A stretch of 64,000 nucleotides of DNA from Microbacterium paludicola (lineage in GTDB: Bacteria; Actinomycetota; Actinomycetes; Actinomycetales; Microbacteriaceae), in the NCBI RefSeq assembly GCF_015235415.1, contig NZ_JADGLL010000013.1, positions 1 to 64,000 of the forward strand, given 5' to 3'. The position numbers and the translations under genes were made by a program. Under the pieces are notes generated by a model. That model was not told where the DNA came from, made no database searches, and worked only from the letters and a program-made list of their open reading frames with translations. The number at the start of each line of letters is the position of its first letter. The first letter of the stretch is position 1. Shown one piece after another: positions 17,701-25,799 of the stretch.

Positions 17701-18411
17701 TCAGCCTCCCAGGTATGCGCGTCGGATCTCGTCCCGGCCCTTCAGCTCGGTCGAGCTGCCCGTGAGCACGCTGCGACCGGTCTCGAGCACCGTGGCGGTG
17801 TCGACGATGCTGAAGGCGAGAGTGGCGTTCTGCTCGACGACGAGCATCGCGATGCCCGACTCGACGCGGAGCCGGCGGATGGCGTCGTACACGTTCTTGG
17901 CGGTGCTGGGCGCGAGGCCCAGCGACGGCTCGTCGAGCAGCAGCAGGCGGGGCCGGGCCATGAACGCGCGGCCCACGGCGAGCATCTGCTGCTCGCCGCC
18001 CGACAATGCAGAGGCGTTCGATCCGATCCGCTCTCCGAGGTTCGGGAACAGGTCGATCAGGTAGTCGACGTCGGCGGCGAGGGCGCGGCGGTCCTTGCGC
18101 AGATAGGCGCCCACCATCAGGTTCTCGCGCACGGTGAGATTGGGCAGCGTGCCGCGGCCCTCCGGCACGTGGGCGATTCCGCGGGCGGCGACCTGGTCGG
18201 GGCGCAGGCCGCTGATGTCCTTGCCGTCGAACACGATTCGGCCGCCCGTGCGGACGACGCCGCTGATCGCGCGCAGCGTGGTGGTCTTGCCGGCTCCGTT
18301 GGCGCCCAGGATGCCCACCGCGCCGCCGTCGGGGACGCTCAGCGAGACGCCCTCGAGCACCTGCACGGGGCCGTAGGACGCGGTGACGTCGACGAGCTCA
18401 AGCAGCGTCAT
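17701..18411 (-). CDS. livF: branched-chain amino acid-type ABC transporter ATPase (LivF)
   Basis: A 236-residue ATPase. Walker A GANGAGKTTT (about residue 38), Q-loop region, signature LSGGEQQMLAVGRAFM and Walker B RLLLLDEPSLGLAP are intact. RGIAHVPEGRGTLPNLTVRE is characteristic of LivF. It overlaps the end of livG by 14 bases. Confidence 0.92.
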   Translation of the reverse strand: MTLLELVDVTASYGPVQVLEGVSLSVPDGGAVGILGANGAGKTTTLRAISGVVRTGGRIVFDGKDISGLRPDQVAARGIAHVPEGRGTLPNLTVRENLMVGAYLRKDRRALAADVDYLIDLFPNLGERIGSNASALSGGEQQMLAVGRAFMARPRLLLLDEPSLGLAPSTAKNVYDAIRRLRVESGIAMLVVEQNATLAFSIVDTATVLETGRSVLTGSSTELKGRDEIRRAYLGG

Positions 18412-19180
18412 CCGCCGCCTCCTTGCCGATGTACGCCTCGATCACTCGAGGATCCGACTGCGCCTCGGCGGCCGTCCCCTCCATGAGCTTGCGGCCGTGG
18501 TCAAGGACGACGACGCGATCCGTCAGCGCCGAGATGAGGCCCATGTGGTGCTCGACGATCACGACCGTGATGTCGGCGTCGGCGCGCAGCGCCCGCACGG
18601 TCTGGATGAAGCGCTCGACCTCGCCGTGCGAGAGGCCGGCGGCGGGCTCGTCGAGCAGCAGCAGGCTGGGACGCATCAGCAGGGCGCGGCACAGCTCGAC
18701 GCCCTTGTGGAGGCCGTGCGACAGCTCGTCGGCCGCGAGGTGGGCGGCCCAGCCGAGGTCGTGGGCATCGAGGAGCTCGAGCGCCTCGGCGCGAAGCTCG
18801 CGCTCGCGGCGGCCGGTGGGCGGCACGCGCAGCGACCAGGCGAGGGGGCCGCCGGCGAGGCGCGTGTGGCCGCCGAGCAGCACGTTCTCGAGCACCGTCT
18901 CGTGCAGCTGCAGCGCGGGGTGCTGGAAGGTCCGGGCGAGTCCATGCCCCGCGAGCCGCGCGGGGTGAAGGCCGCTGACCTCGGTGTCGTCGATGCGGAT
19001 GGATCCGGAGGTGGGGCGGTAATGCCCGCTGATGCAGTTGAACAGCGAGGTCTTGCCGGCTCCGTTGGGGCCGACGAGTCCGAGGATCTCGCCGGGCTCC
19101 ACCGCGAAGCCGACGTCGTGCAGCACCGTGACCCCGCCGAAGCGGAGGTTCACATCCTGCAGGGTCAGTCGAGCGGCCAT
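18398..19180 (-). CDS. livG: branched-chain amino acid-type ABC transporter ATPase (LivG)
   Basis: A 260-residue ATPase with Walker A GPNGAGKTSLFNCISG, ARTFQHPALQLHETVLENV and Walker B LLLLDEPAAGLSHGE followed by the H-loop VEHHMGL, as in LivG. The ABC signature reads LSHGLHKGVEL, a degenerate form, which is common in LivG proteins. It is the first gene of the leftward operon, behind a recognisable sigma-70-like promoter. Confidence 0.9.
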   Translation of the reverse strand: MAARLTLQDVNLRFGGVTVLHDVGFAVEPGEILGLVGPNGAGKTSLFNCISGHYRPTSGSIRIDDTEVSGLHPARLAGHGLARTFQHPALQLHETVLENVLLGGHTRLAGGPLAWSLRVPPTGRRERELRAEALELLDAHDLGWAAHLAADELSHGLHKGVELCRALLMRPSLLLLDEPAAGLSHGEVERFIQTVRALRADADITVVIVEHHMGLISALTDRVVVLDHGRKLMEGTAAEAQSDPRVIEAYIGKEAADDAA

Positions 19181-19275
19181 CGCCCCAGTCTTCCGTGCGT
19201 CATCGCGGTCGGTGGAGACCGGCGCGCCCGCGGATGGACCCGCGTCGGGTGGAGCGCCGGTGCTCCCGTACCGGA

Positions 19276-19304
19276 AGGCTATGGACAGAGGTACGAAGTG
19301 TCAA
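19276..19304 (-). promoter_or_regulatory. promoter of the Liv operon overlapping a TGT-N2-ACA dyad
   Basis: On the minus strand TTGACA (19299-19304) is spaced exactly 17 bases from TAGCCT (19276-19281). The -35 box overlaps the dyad TGT-TG-ACA (19299-19306), so a GntR-type repressor bound here would block polymerase. The promoter lies about 95 bases before the livG start. Confidence 0.55.
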
Positions 19305-19346
19305 CAATCGTGGCGTGAATCGCGGCGTCGTCGTAGGGTGGCCGCC

Positions 19347-20120
19347 ATGGTGCGGATCGCGGTGATGGGGCTGGGCGAGGCCGGCGCGCTCTACGCGCGG
19401 GGCCTCGCCGATGCCGGCGCGGAGGTGACCGGATACGACCCGCACGTCGATGTGTCCGCGCTCGGCATCGCCCAGCGGCAGACGCTCGCCGACTGCCTCG
19501 AGGGCGCAGAGCTCGTGCTGAGCCTCGTCGGCGCCAGGGCGTCCGTCGACGCGGCGCGCGACGCGGTGGAGCGGATGGCGCCGGGCGCCCTTCTCGCTGA
19601 CCTGAACACCGCCGCACCGGCGACGAAGCGGGAGGTCGCGGCGCTCGCGCGCGGCGCCGGGATGGCCGTCGCGGATGTCGCCGTGCTCGCGCCGGTGCCC
19701 CGCGCCGGGCACCGGACGCCGCTGCTTGCCAGCGGCGACGCCGCCGAGGAGTTCGCGCGGCGGATGCGCCCGCTCGGCGTGCCCGTGGATGTCGCCCCGG
19801 GCGGCATCGGCGACGCGGCACGGCTGAAGCTGCTGCGCGCAGTGTTCATGAAGGGCCTCGCCGCTCTCGTCATCGAGGGTCTGGAGGCCGCCCGCGCCAC
19901 CGGCGCCGAGGAGTGGCTGCGTGCACAGATCGCCGCCGAGCTCGGTGCCGACGGCGACACGGCGGTCGAGCGGCTCGTGGCCGGCACGTACATGCACGTC
20001 GAGCGCCGGGAGCACGAGCTGCGCGACGTGCTGAGCGTGCTGGACGAGGCGGGCACCCCGGCAGACATGACGCGAGCCACGCACGCATGGCTCGCTCGCA
20101 TCCTTGCCGAGAGCCGCTGA
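19347..20120 (+). CDS. NAD(P)-dependent oxidoreductase, 6PGDH-like with DUF1932
   Basis: A 257-residue beta-hydroxyacid-dehydrogenase-like protein. RIAVMGLGEAGALYARGL is the NAD(P)-binding Rossmann start, ADVAVLAPVPRAGHRTPLLASG lies where 3-hydroxyisobutyrate dehydrogenases bind substrate, and the C-terminal part is DUF1932. The usual catalytic Lys is a candidate in RLKLLRAVFMKG (near residue 165). No good ribosome site precedes the ATG, so a short-leader or leaderless transcript is possible. It is divergent from the Liv operon and convergent with the demethylase gene. Similar proteins occur beside galB/galC/galD-type genes, suggesting a step in the same pathway; the reaction is unknown. Confidence 0.8.
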   Translation: MVRIAVMGLGEAGALYARGLADAGAEVTGYDPHVDVSALGIAQRQTLADCLEGAELVLSLVGARASVDAARDAVERMAPGALLADLNTAAPATKREVAALARGAGMAVADVAVLAPVPRAGHRTPLLASGDAAEEFARRMRPLGVPVDVAPGGIGDAARLKLLRAVFMKGLAALVIEGLEAARATGAEEWLRAQIAAELGADGDTAVERLVAGTYMHVERREHELRDVLSVLDEAGTPADMTRATHAWLARILAESR

Positions 20121-20130
20121 CGGGCGGGCC

Positions 20131-21558
<1,428 letters not shown>

Positions 21559-21578
21559 TCATTGCATCGTCGCCAGAA

Positions 21579-21588
21579 TTGTAGACAT
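21579..21588. promoter_or_regulatory. TGT-N2-ACA dyad between ligM and galB
   Basis: ATTGTAGACATAAT (21578-21591) contains TGT-AG-ACA inside a symmetric ATT...AAT frame. It is AT-rich against a GC-rich background, in the divergent promoter region. It resembles the sites at 13548 and 19299 and is a candidate operator for the GntR protein. Confidence 0.5.
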
Positions 21589-21652
21589 AATGGTGGCCAC
21601 TGCAACAGGGGCCGCCCACCGCCGGACGAGCCCATGACGAACGGATGACCTC

Positions 21653-22408
21653 ATGGCGCAGACCCCGCCGTCGCTCCTCGTGGTGAGCGCGCACGCCGGA
21701 GACTTCGTGTGGCGCGCCGGCGGTGCCATCGCCGCCGCCGCTCAGCGCGGCGACAGGGCGACCGTTGTGTGCCTGTCGTACGGGGAGCGCGGCGAGTCTG
21801 CGAGCCAGTGGCTTGCCGGCAAGCCGCTGGACGAGATCAAGCAGATCCGGCGCGCGGAGGCTCAGGCCGCGGCCGATGCGCTCGGCGCCGAGATCGAGTT
21901 CCTCGACCTCGGCGACTACCCCCTTCTCGAGAGCCCGGAGGCAGTGCAGCGGCTCGTCGACGTGTACCGCCGCGTGCGGCCCACGGTCGTGCTGACGCAT
22001 CCGCTCGCCGATCCGTACAACGGCGACCACCCGGCCGCCGCGCGCATGGCGCTGCAGGCGCGCGTTCTCGCGCAGGCGATCGGTGTGGCGAACTCGGACG
22101 GCTCGTATCCGACGAAGGACGACATCATCGGCGCGCCGCCGGTGTTCTTCTTCGAGCCGCACCAGCCCGAGCAGTCCGACTTCAAGCCCGATCTGCTGCT
22201 GGACATCACGGAGGCGTTCCCACGCAAGAAGGCCGCGATGGAGTGCCTGCCGGCCCAGAAGCACATGTGGGAGTACTACACGTCGCTCGCCGTGCGCCGC
22301 GGGGTGCAGCTCACGCGCAACGCGGGCCCCAACCTCGGCCTGCCCCACGAGACGATGGGCGAGGCGTACATGCGGTACTACCCGCAGGTCACCTCCGTCC
22401 TTGAATGA
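21653..22408 (+). CDS. galB: 4-oxalomesaconate hydratase (GalB-like, PIG-L fold)
   Basis: A 251-residue LmbE/PIG-L-fold protein. The metal motif is HAGD (His14, Asp17) in place of the HPDD of sugar deacetylases, followed by FVWRAGGAI, and a third ligand in NGDHPAA (near 125). This is the pattern of GalB of Pseudomonas putida, which hydrates 4-oxalomesaconate in gallate degradation, and not of N-acetylglucosaminyl deacetylases. It heads the operon galB-galC-galD-dioxygenase and is separated from galC by 10 bases, so the context independently supports this call. Confidence 0.87.
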   Translation: MAQTPPSLLVVSAHAGDFVWRAGGAIAAAAQRGDRATVVCLSYGERGESASQWLAGKPLDEIKQIRRAEAQAAADALGAEIEFLDLGDYPLLESPEAVQRLVDVYRRVRPTVVLTHPLADPYNGDHPAAARMALQARVLAQAIGVANSDGSYPTKDDIIGAPPVFFFEPHQPEQSDFKPDLLLDITEAFPRKKAAMECLPAQKHMWEYYTSLAVRRGVQLTRNAGPNLGLPHETMGEAYMRYYPQVTSVLE

Positions 22409-22418
22409 GGGAGACCGG

Positions 22419-23123
22419 ATGAGCGAGCTCGGCATCGTCGTGACCGACATCGCGCGCGCGGACGGCGCGACGGTCGACGCCCTGGCGGCCCACGGCGTCG
22501 CGACCGTGCACGAGGCGATGGGACGCCGGGGCCTCGCCGGGCCGTCGATCCGGCCGGTCCAGCAGGGCGCGCGCGTGGCGGGAACGGCCGTGACGGTGCT
22601 GAGCTGGCCCGGCGACAACCTCATGATCCACGCCGCGATCGAGCAGTGCGAGGCCGGCGACATCCTGGTGGTAGCGACGACCTCGCCCTCGACGGATGGG
22701 GCGTTCGGCGACCTGTTCGCCACGGCGCTGAAGGCCCGCGGTGTGCGGGGCCTCGTCACCGCGACCGGCGTACGGGACACACAGGACCTGCGGGAGATGG
22801 GCTTCCCCGTCTGGTCGAACGGCGTTCACGCGCAGGGAACCGTCAAGGCGACAGCCGGATCCGTCAACGTCCCGGTCATCATCGACGGAATGCTCGTGCA
22901 TCCGGGGGACGTTGTGATCGCGGATGACGACGGGGTCGTGTGCGTGCCGCGGCTCGAAGCGGAGGGCGCGCTCGCCGCGGCCGACGCGCGCGTCGCCAAG
23001 GAGGATGCGGATCGCGCGGCGTACGGAAGTGGCGTCGAGCTCAGCCTCGACCGCAAGGGGCTGCGCGCGCTGCTGTCCGACCTCGGCGTCCGATACGTCC
23101 GTCAGGACGAGCATGACCGCTGA
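22419..23123 (+). CDS. galC: 4-carboxy-4-hydroxy-2-oxoadipate aldolase (GalC/LigK-like, RraA fold)
   Basis: A 234-residue RraA-fold protein. The catalytic pair is Arg119-Asp120 in TATGVRDTQDL, where Asp coordinates the divalent metal and Arg binds the keto acid in HMG/CHA aldolases; RNase-inhibitor RraA proteins lack this context. The enzyme would split 4-carboxy-4-hydroxy-2-oxoadipate into pyruvate and oxaloacetate. Length matches LigK/GalC (about 230). A GAGGGAGA site precedes the ATG, and the gene overlaps galD by 11 bases. Confidence 0.88.
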   Translation: MSELGIVVTDIARADGATVDALAAHGVATVHEAMGRRGLAGPSIRPVQQGARVAGTAVTVLSWPGDNLMIHAAIEQCEAGDILVVATTSPSTDGAFGDLFATALKARGVRGLVTATGVRDTQDLREMGFPVWSNGVHAQGTVKATAGSVNVPVIIDGMLVHPGDVVIADDDGVVCVPRLEAEGALAAADARVAKEDADRAAYGSGVELSLDRKGLRALLSDLGVRYVRQDEHDR

Positions 23124-24189
23124 CGGCATCCGCTGCATGCTCATGCGGGGTGGCACCTCGAAGGGCGCCTACTTCCTCGCGTCCGACCTGCCCGCCGACC
23201 CTGCGGAGCGCGACGACCTGCTGCTGCGGATCATGGGCTCGCCCGATCCGCGGCAGATCGACGGGCTCGGCGGCGCGCATCCGCTCACCTCCAAGGTCGC
23301 GGTCGTCTCGCCGTCGACGGACCCGGACATCGACGTCGACTACCTGTTCCTGCAGGTCGTCGTGGACGAGGCGGTCGTCACCGACCGCCAGAACTGCGGC
23401 AACATCCTCGCGGGGATCGGGCCGTTCGCCGTCGAGCGGGGCCTTGTCACCGCCGCGCAGGATCGCACGCGCGTCCGGATCCGGATGGTCAACACGGGCG
23501 GAATCGCGACGGCCGAGTTCGCCACGCCCGGCGGCGCCGTCGACTACGACGGCGGTACCGCCATCGACGGCGTGCCCGGCACCGCGGGCGCGATCTCGCT
23601 CGACTTCGAGGGAACCGCCGGATCGTCCACGGGCGCCCTGTTCCCGACCGGCGCCACCGCGGACGACGTCGACGGCATCCGCGTGACCTGCGTCGACAAC
23701 GGAATGCCGAGCGTGCTGATCCGGGCGTCCGATCTCGGGCTCGAGGGGGACGAGGACCCGGAGGCGCTCGAGGCCGACAAAGCCCTCGCGGAGCGGCTCG
23801 AGCGGATCCGGCTCGCCGCCGGCGAGCGGATGGGGCTCGGCGACGTGAGCGAGGCGACGGTCCCCAAGATGGTGCTGCTGAGCGCGCCGCGGAGCGGGGG
23901 TGCCATCGCGACCCGCAGCTTCCTGCCGCACCGCGTGCACACGTCGATCGGTGTGCTCGGCGCGCTCACGGTCGCCGCGGGCGTCCTCGCCGACGGATCG
24001 GTCGGACGCGACCTGGCACGGCTCCCGGCCCCGGGTGATCCGTTCGCGATCGAGCACCCGACCGGGCACTTCGACGTGGACGTCGCCATCGCCGGTCGCG
24101 GCGACGGCCTGGTCGTCGAGCGCTCCGCCGCCCTGCGGACGGCGCGAAAGATCATGGACGGCACGGTCTTTCCGCGCCCCCGCACCTGA
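23113..24189 (+). CDS. galD: 4-oxalomesaconate tautomerase (GalD/LigU-like, PrpF fold)
   Basis: A 358-residue PrpF-family isomerase of the diaminopimelate-epimerase fold. RCMLMRGGTSKGAYFLASDLP at the start (residues about 6-26), NCGNILAGIGPFAVE near 95 and RSFLPHRVHTSIGVLGA near 270 are family hallmarks. PrpF relatives isomerise methylaconitate, but between galC and an extradiol dioxygenase the GalD/LigU role, keto-enol tautomerisation or double-bond shift of 4-oxalomesaconate, is far more likely. It overlaps galC by 11 bases. Confidence 0.85.
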   Translation: MTADGIRCMLMRGGTSKGAYFLASDLPADPAERDDLLLRIMGSPDPRQIDGLGGAHPLTSKVAVVSPSTDPDIDVDYLFLQVVVDEAVVTDRQNCGNILAGIGPFAVERGLVTAAQDRTRVRIRMVNTGGIATAEFATPGGAVDYDGGTAIDGVPGTAGAISLDFEGTAGSSTGALFPTGATADDVDGIRVTCVDNGMPSVLIRASDLGLEGDEDPEALEADKALAERLERIRLAAGERMGLGDVSEATVPKMVLLSAPRSGGAIATRSFLPHRVHTSIGVLGALTVAAGVLADGSVGRDLARLPAPGDPFAIEHPTGHFDVDVAIAGRGDGLVVERSAALRTARKIMDGTVFPRPRT

Positions 24190-24214
24190 AACGTCGCTGT
24201 CAGAGAGGACCGCA

Positions 24215-25165
24215 ATGACCGACTCCACCGCCTTCGACGTCGCGCATCTCGCGAACGTCGAGCTGTTCACGCCGGACTTCGAGGGGAGCCTGTGGTTCTT
24301 CCGCGATCTTCTCGCGATGCGGGTCGTCGCCGAGCACGGCGACTCGGTGTACCTGCGCACCTGGGACGACTACGAGCTCTACACGATCAAGCTCACGCGT
24401 CGCGAGGCCGCGGGAGTCGGTCGCACGTCGTTCCGCGCCGCGAGCCAGGAGGCGCTGCTGCGCCGCGTCGCGGCGATCGAGGAGATGGGCCTCGGTGACG
24501 GCTGGGTCGACGGCGAGGTCGGCACCGGGCCGACGTTCCGCTTCCACGACCCGGACGGGCACGAGATGGCGATCTACTACGAGACCGAGCGATACGTCGC
24601 CTCGGACGAGGACCATCCCGCGCTGAAGAACCAGGCGTCGCGGTTCCCCGGCCGCGGCGTGAACGCCCGCCGCATCGACCACATCAACTACCTCGCGAAG
24701 GACGTCGAGGCGAACGGCGAGTTCCTCGCGAAGGCGCTCGGCATGCGCGAGTCGGAGCGGATCCGGCTCGACAACGGCAGGTTCGCGGCGTGGTGGTTCC
24801 ACTTCTCGCTCAAGTCGTACGACGTCGTGTATTCGGACGACTGGACCAAGCACGGCAACCGCCTTCACCACATCGCGTTCGCGCCCGACACGCGCGAGGA
24901 CATCCTGAAGGCCGCCGACATCTTCCTCGAGAACGGCATCCACATCGAGTCGGGCCCGCACAAGCACGCGATCAACCAGACGTTCTTCCTGTACGTGTGG
25001 GAGCCCGGCGGCAACCGCATCGAGTTCGCCAACGCCGGCGCGCGCCTTCTGCTCGACCCCGACCAGCCGGTCGTCGAATGGTCGGAGGCCGAGCGTCGCA
25101 AGGGCCAGGCCTGGGGCATGAAGACCATCGAGACGTTCCACACCCACGGCACGCCGGTTGTGTAG
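24215..25165 (+). CDS. class I extradiol ring-cleavage dioxygenase (VOC superfamily)
   Basis: A 316-residue two-module VOC protein. The C-terminal module keeps the 2-His-1-carboxylate iron site: His156 (IDHINYL), His218/219 (LHHIAF) and Glu270 (NRIEF), with spacing like homoprotocatechuate and catechol 2,3-dioxygenases. It follows galD by 25 bases with AGAGAGGA as ribosome site and is the only ring-cleaving enzyme in the cluster. Cluster context predicts a gallate- or protocatechuate-like substrate giving 4-oxalomesaconate; this is unusual because the known enzymes for that step belong to the unrelated class II (LigB) family. Confidence 0.85.
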   Translation: MTDSTAFDVAHLANVELFTPDFEGSLWFFRDLLAMRVVAEHGDSVYLRTWDDYELYTIKLTRREAAGVGRTSFRAASQEALLRRVAAIEEMGLGDGWVDGEVGTGPTFRFHDPDGHEMAIYYETERYVASDEDHPALKNQASRFPGRGVNARRIDHINYLAKDVEANGEFLAKALGMRESERIRLDNGRFAAWWFHFSLKSYDVVYSDDWTKHGNRLHHIAFAPDTREDILKAADIFLENGIHIESGPHKHAINQTFFLYVWEPGGNRIEFANAGARLLLDPDQPVVEWSEAERRKGQAWGMKTIETFHTHGTPVV

Positions 25166-25196
25166 CTAGCGCTGTGGGTCCCTGCGCTGCGGCTGC

Positions 25197-25300
25197 GGGA
25201 TCGGGTCCCTCCGGCGCTCGCAGGGGACCCGTCTGGCCGGCTCGCCCGCAGAGCGGACGAGCCGACCAGACACCCTGATGCGCCGTCGGGACCCGATCCC
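25197..25300. repeat. structured intergenic element with nested inverted repeats
   Basis: GGGATCGGGTCCC (25197-25209) and its exact complement (25288-25300) enclose a second long hairpin (25231-25271; 19-base arms with two mismatches, AGA loop). It lies between convergent genes and may act as the terminator of the gal operon, but the outer repeat suggests a small mobile-type repeat. No protein is encoded from 25166 to 25398. Confidence 0.7.
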
Positions 25301-25355
25301 TCCGCCTCCGCTCGCCCGCGGGTGCACGCGGATGTCGCGAGCGACCTGAAGCACT

Positions 25356-25386
25356 GGTCGTTGAGCGGAGCGAAGCGGAGTCGAAG
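25356..25386. repeat. GGTCGTTGAGCGGAGCGAAG-type dispersed repeat
   Basis: A 31-base element reading GGTCGTTGAGCGGAGCGAAG followed by CGGAGTCGAA. Closely similar intergenic repeats are common in Microbacteriaceae genomes as far as I recall. It lies 12 bases past the end of a small membrane-protein gene. A related sequence forms the 3' end of the gene at 46855. Confidence 0.6.
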
Positions 25387-25398
25387 CCGTACTGCGGG

Positions 25399-25752
25399 TT
25401 ACCAGATGACGGCGAGGGCGGCGTTGAAGAGGGTGAGGCCGCCGATCAGCCAGAAGACCCAGGACGGCAGCGGGCGGCCCTTCTTGGCGCGGCCCGTGCT
25501 GGCGCCGATCAGGCCGCCGATGACGATCAGCACAACGAGCTTGATGCCGATCTTCACGTAGTTGAGCTCGCCGCCGTCGAGACCCCACGGAGCCGCGAGC
25601 GCCAGCCCCGCGACGCCGGCGACGAGCACCCCGAGGTCCATCAGGCGCGTCGCCTGGTAGCGGCGGGCCACCGCCTCGACGACCCACGAGCCGAACAGGA
25701 TGGCGAATCCGATCAGGTGGATGACGATGACGATGTCGCGCAGGGTTTCCAT
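25399..25752 (-). CDS. small integral membrane protein
   Basis: A 117-residue protein with four predicted membrane helices (about residues 3-22, 37-55, 66-85, 97-116) and a basic loop TGRAKKGRPLP before the last. No motif reveals a function. The ATG start was chosen over a GTG three codons upstream. It is divergent from the flavoprotein gene with 47 bases between the start codons, which must hold both promoters or a shared one. Confidence 0.7.
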   Translation of the reverse strand: METLRDIVIVIHLIGFAILFGSWVVEAVARRYQATRLMDLGVLVAGVAGLALAAPWGLDGGELNYVKIGIKLVVLIVIGGLIGASTGRAKKGRPLPSWVFWLIGGLTLFNAALAVIW

Positions 25753-25799
25753 GCCGCCCACGCTACCGCGTGCGATCCAGGCGGCAGTACGTTCGCCTC

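Noticed and set aside
21653..22408. Annotation as N-acetylglucosaminyl deacetylase (mycothiol MshB-like)
   Set aside because: The HPDD motif is HAGD and the gene sits between ligM and galC/galD, fitting GalB hydratase.
22419..23123. Annotation as RNase E inhibitor RraA
   Set aside because: The aldolase Arg-Asp pair is present and the operon context is a keto-acid pathway.
23113..24189. Annotation as methylaconitate isomerase PrpF
   Set aside because: No prp genes nearby; neighbours are GalB, GalC and an extradiol dioxygenase.
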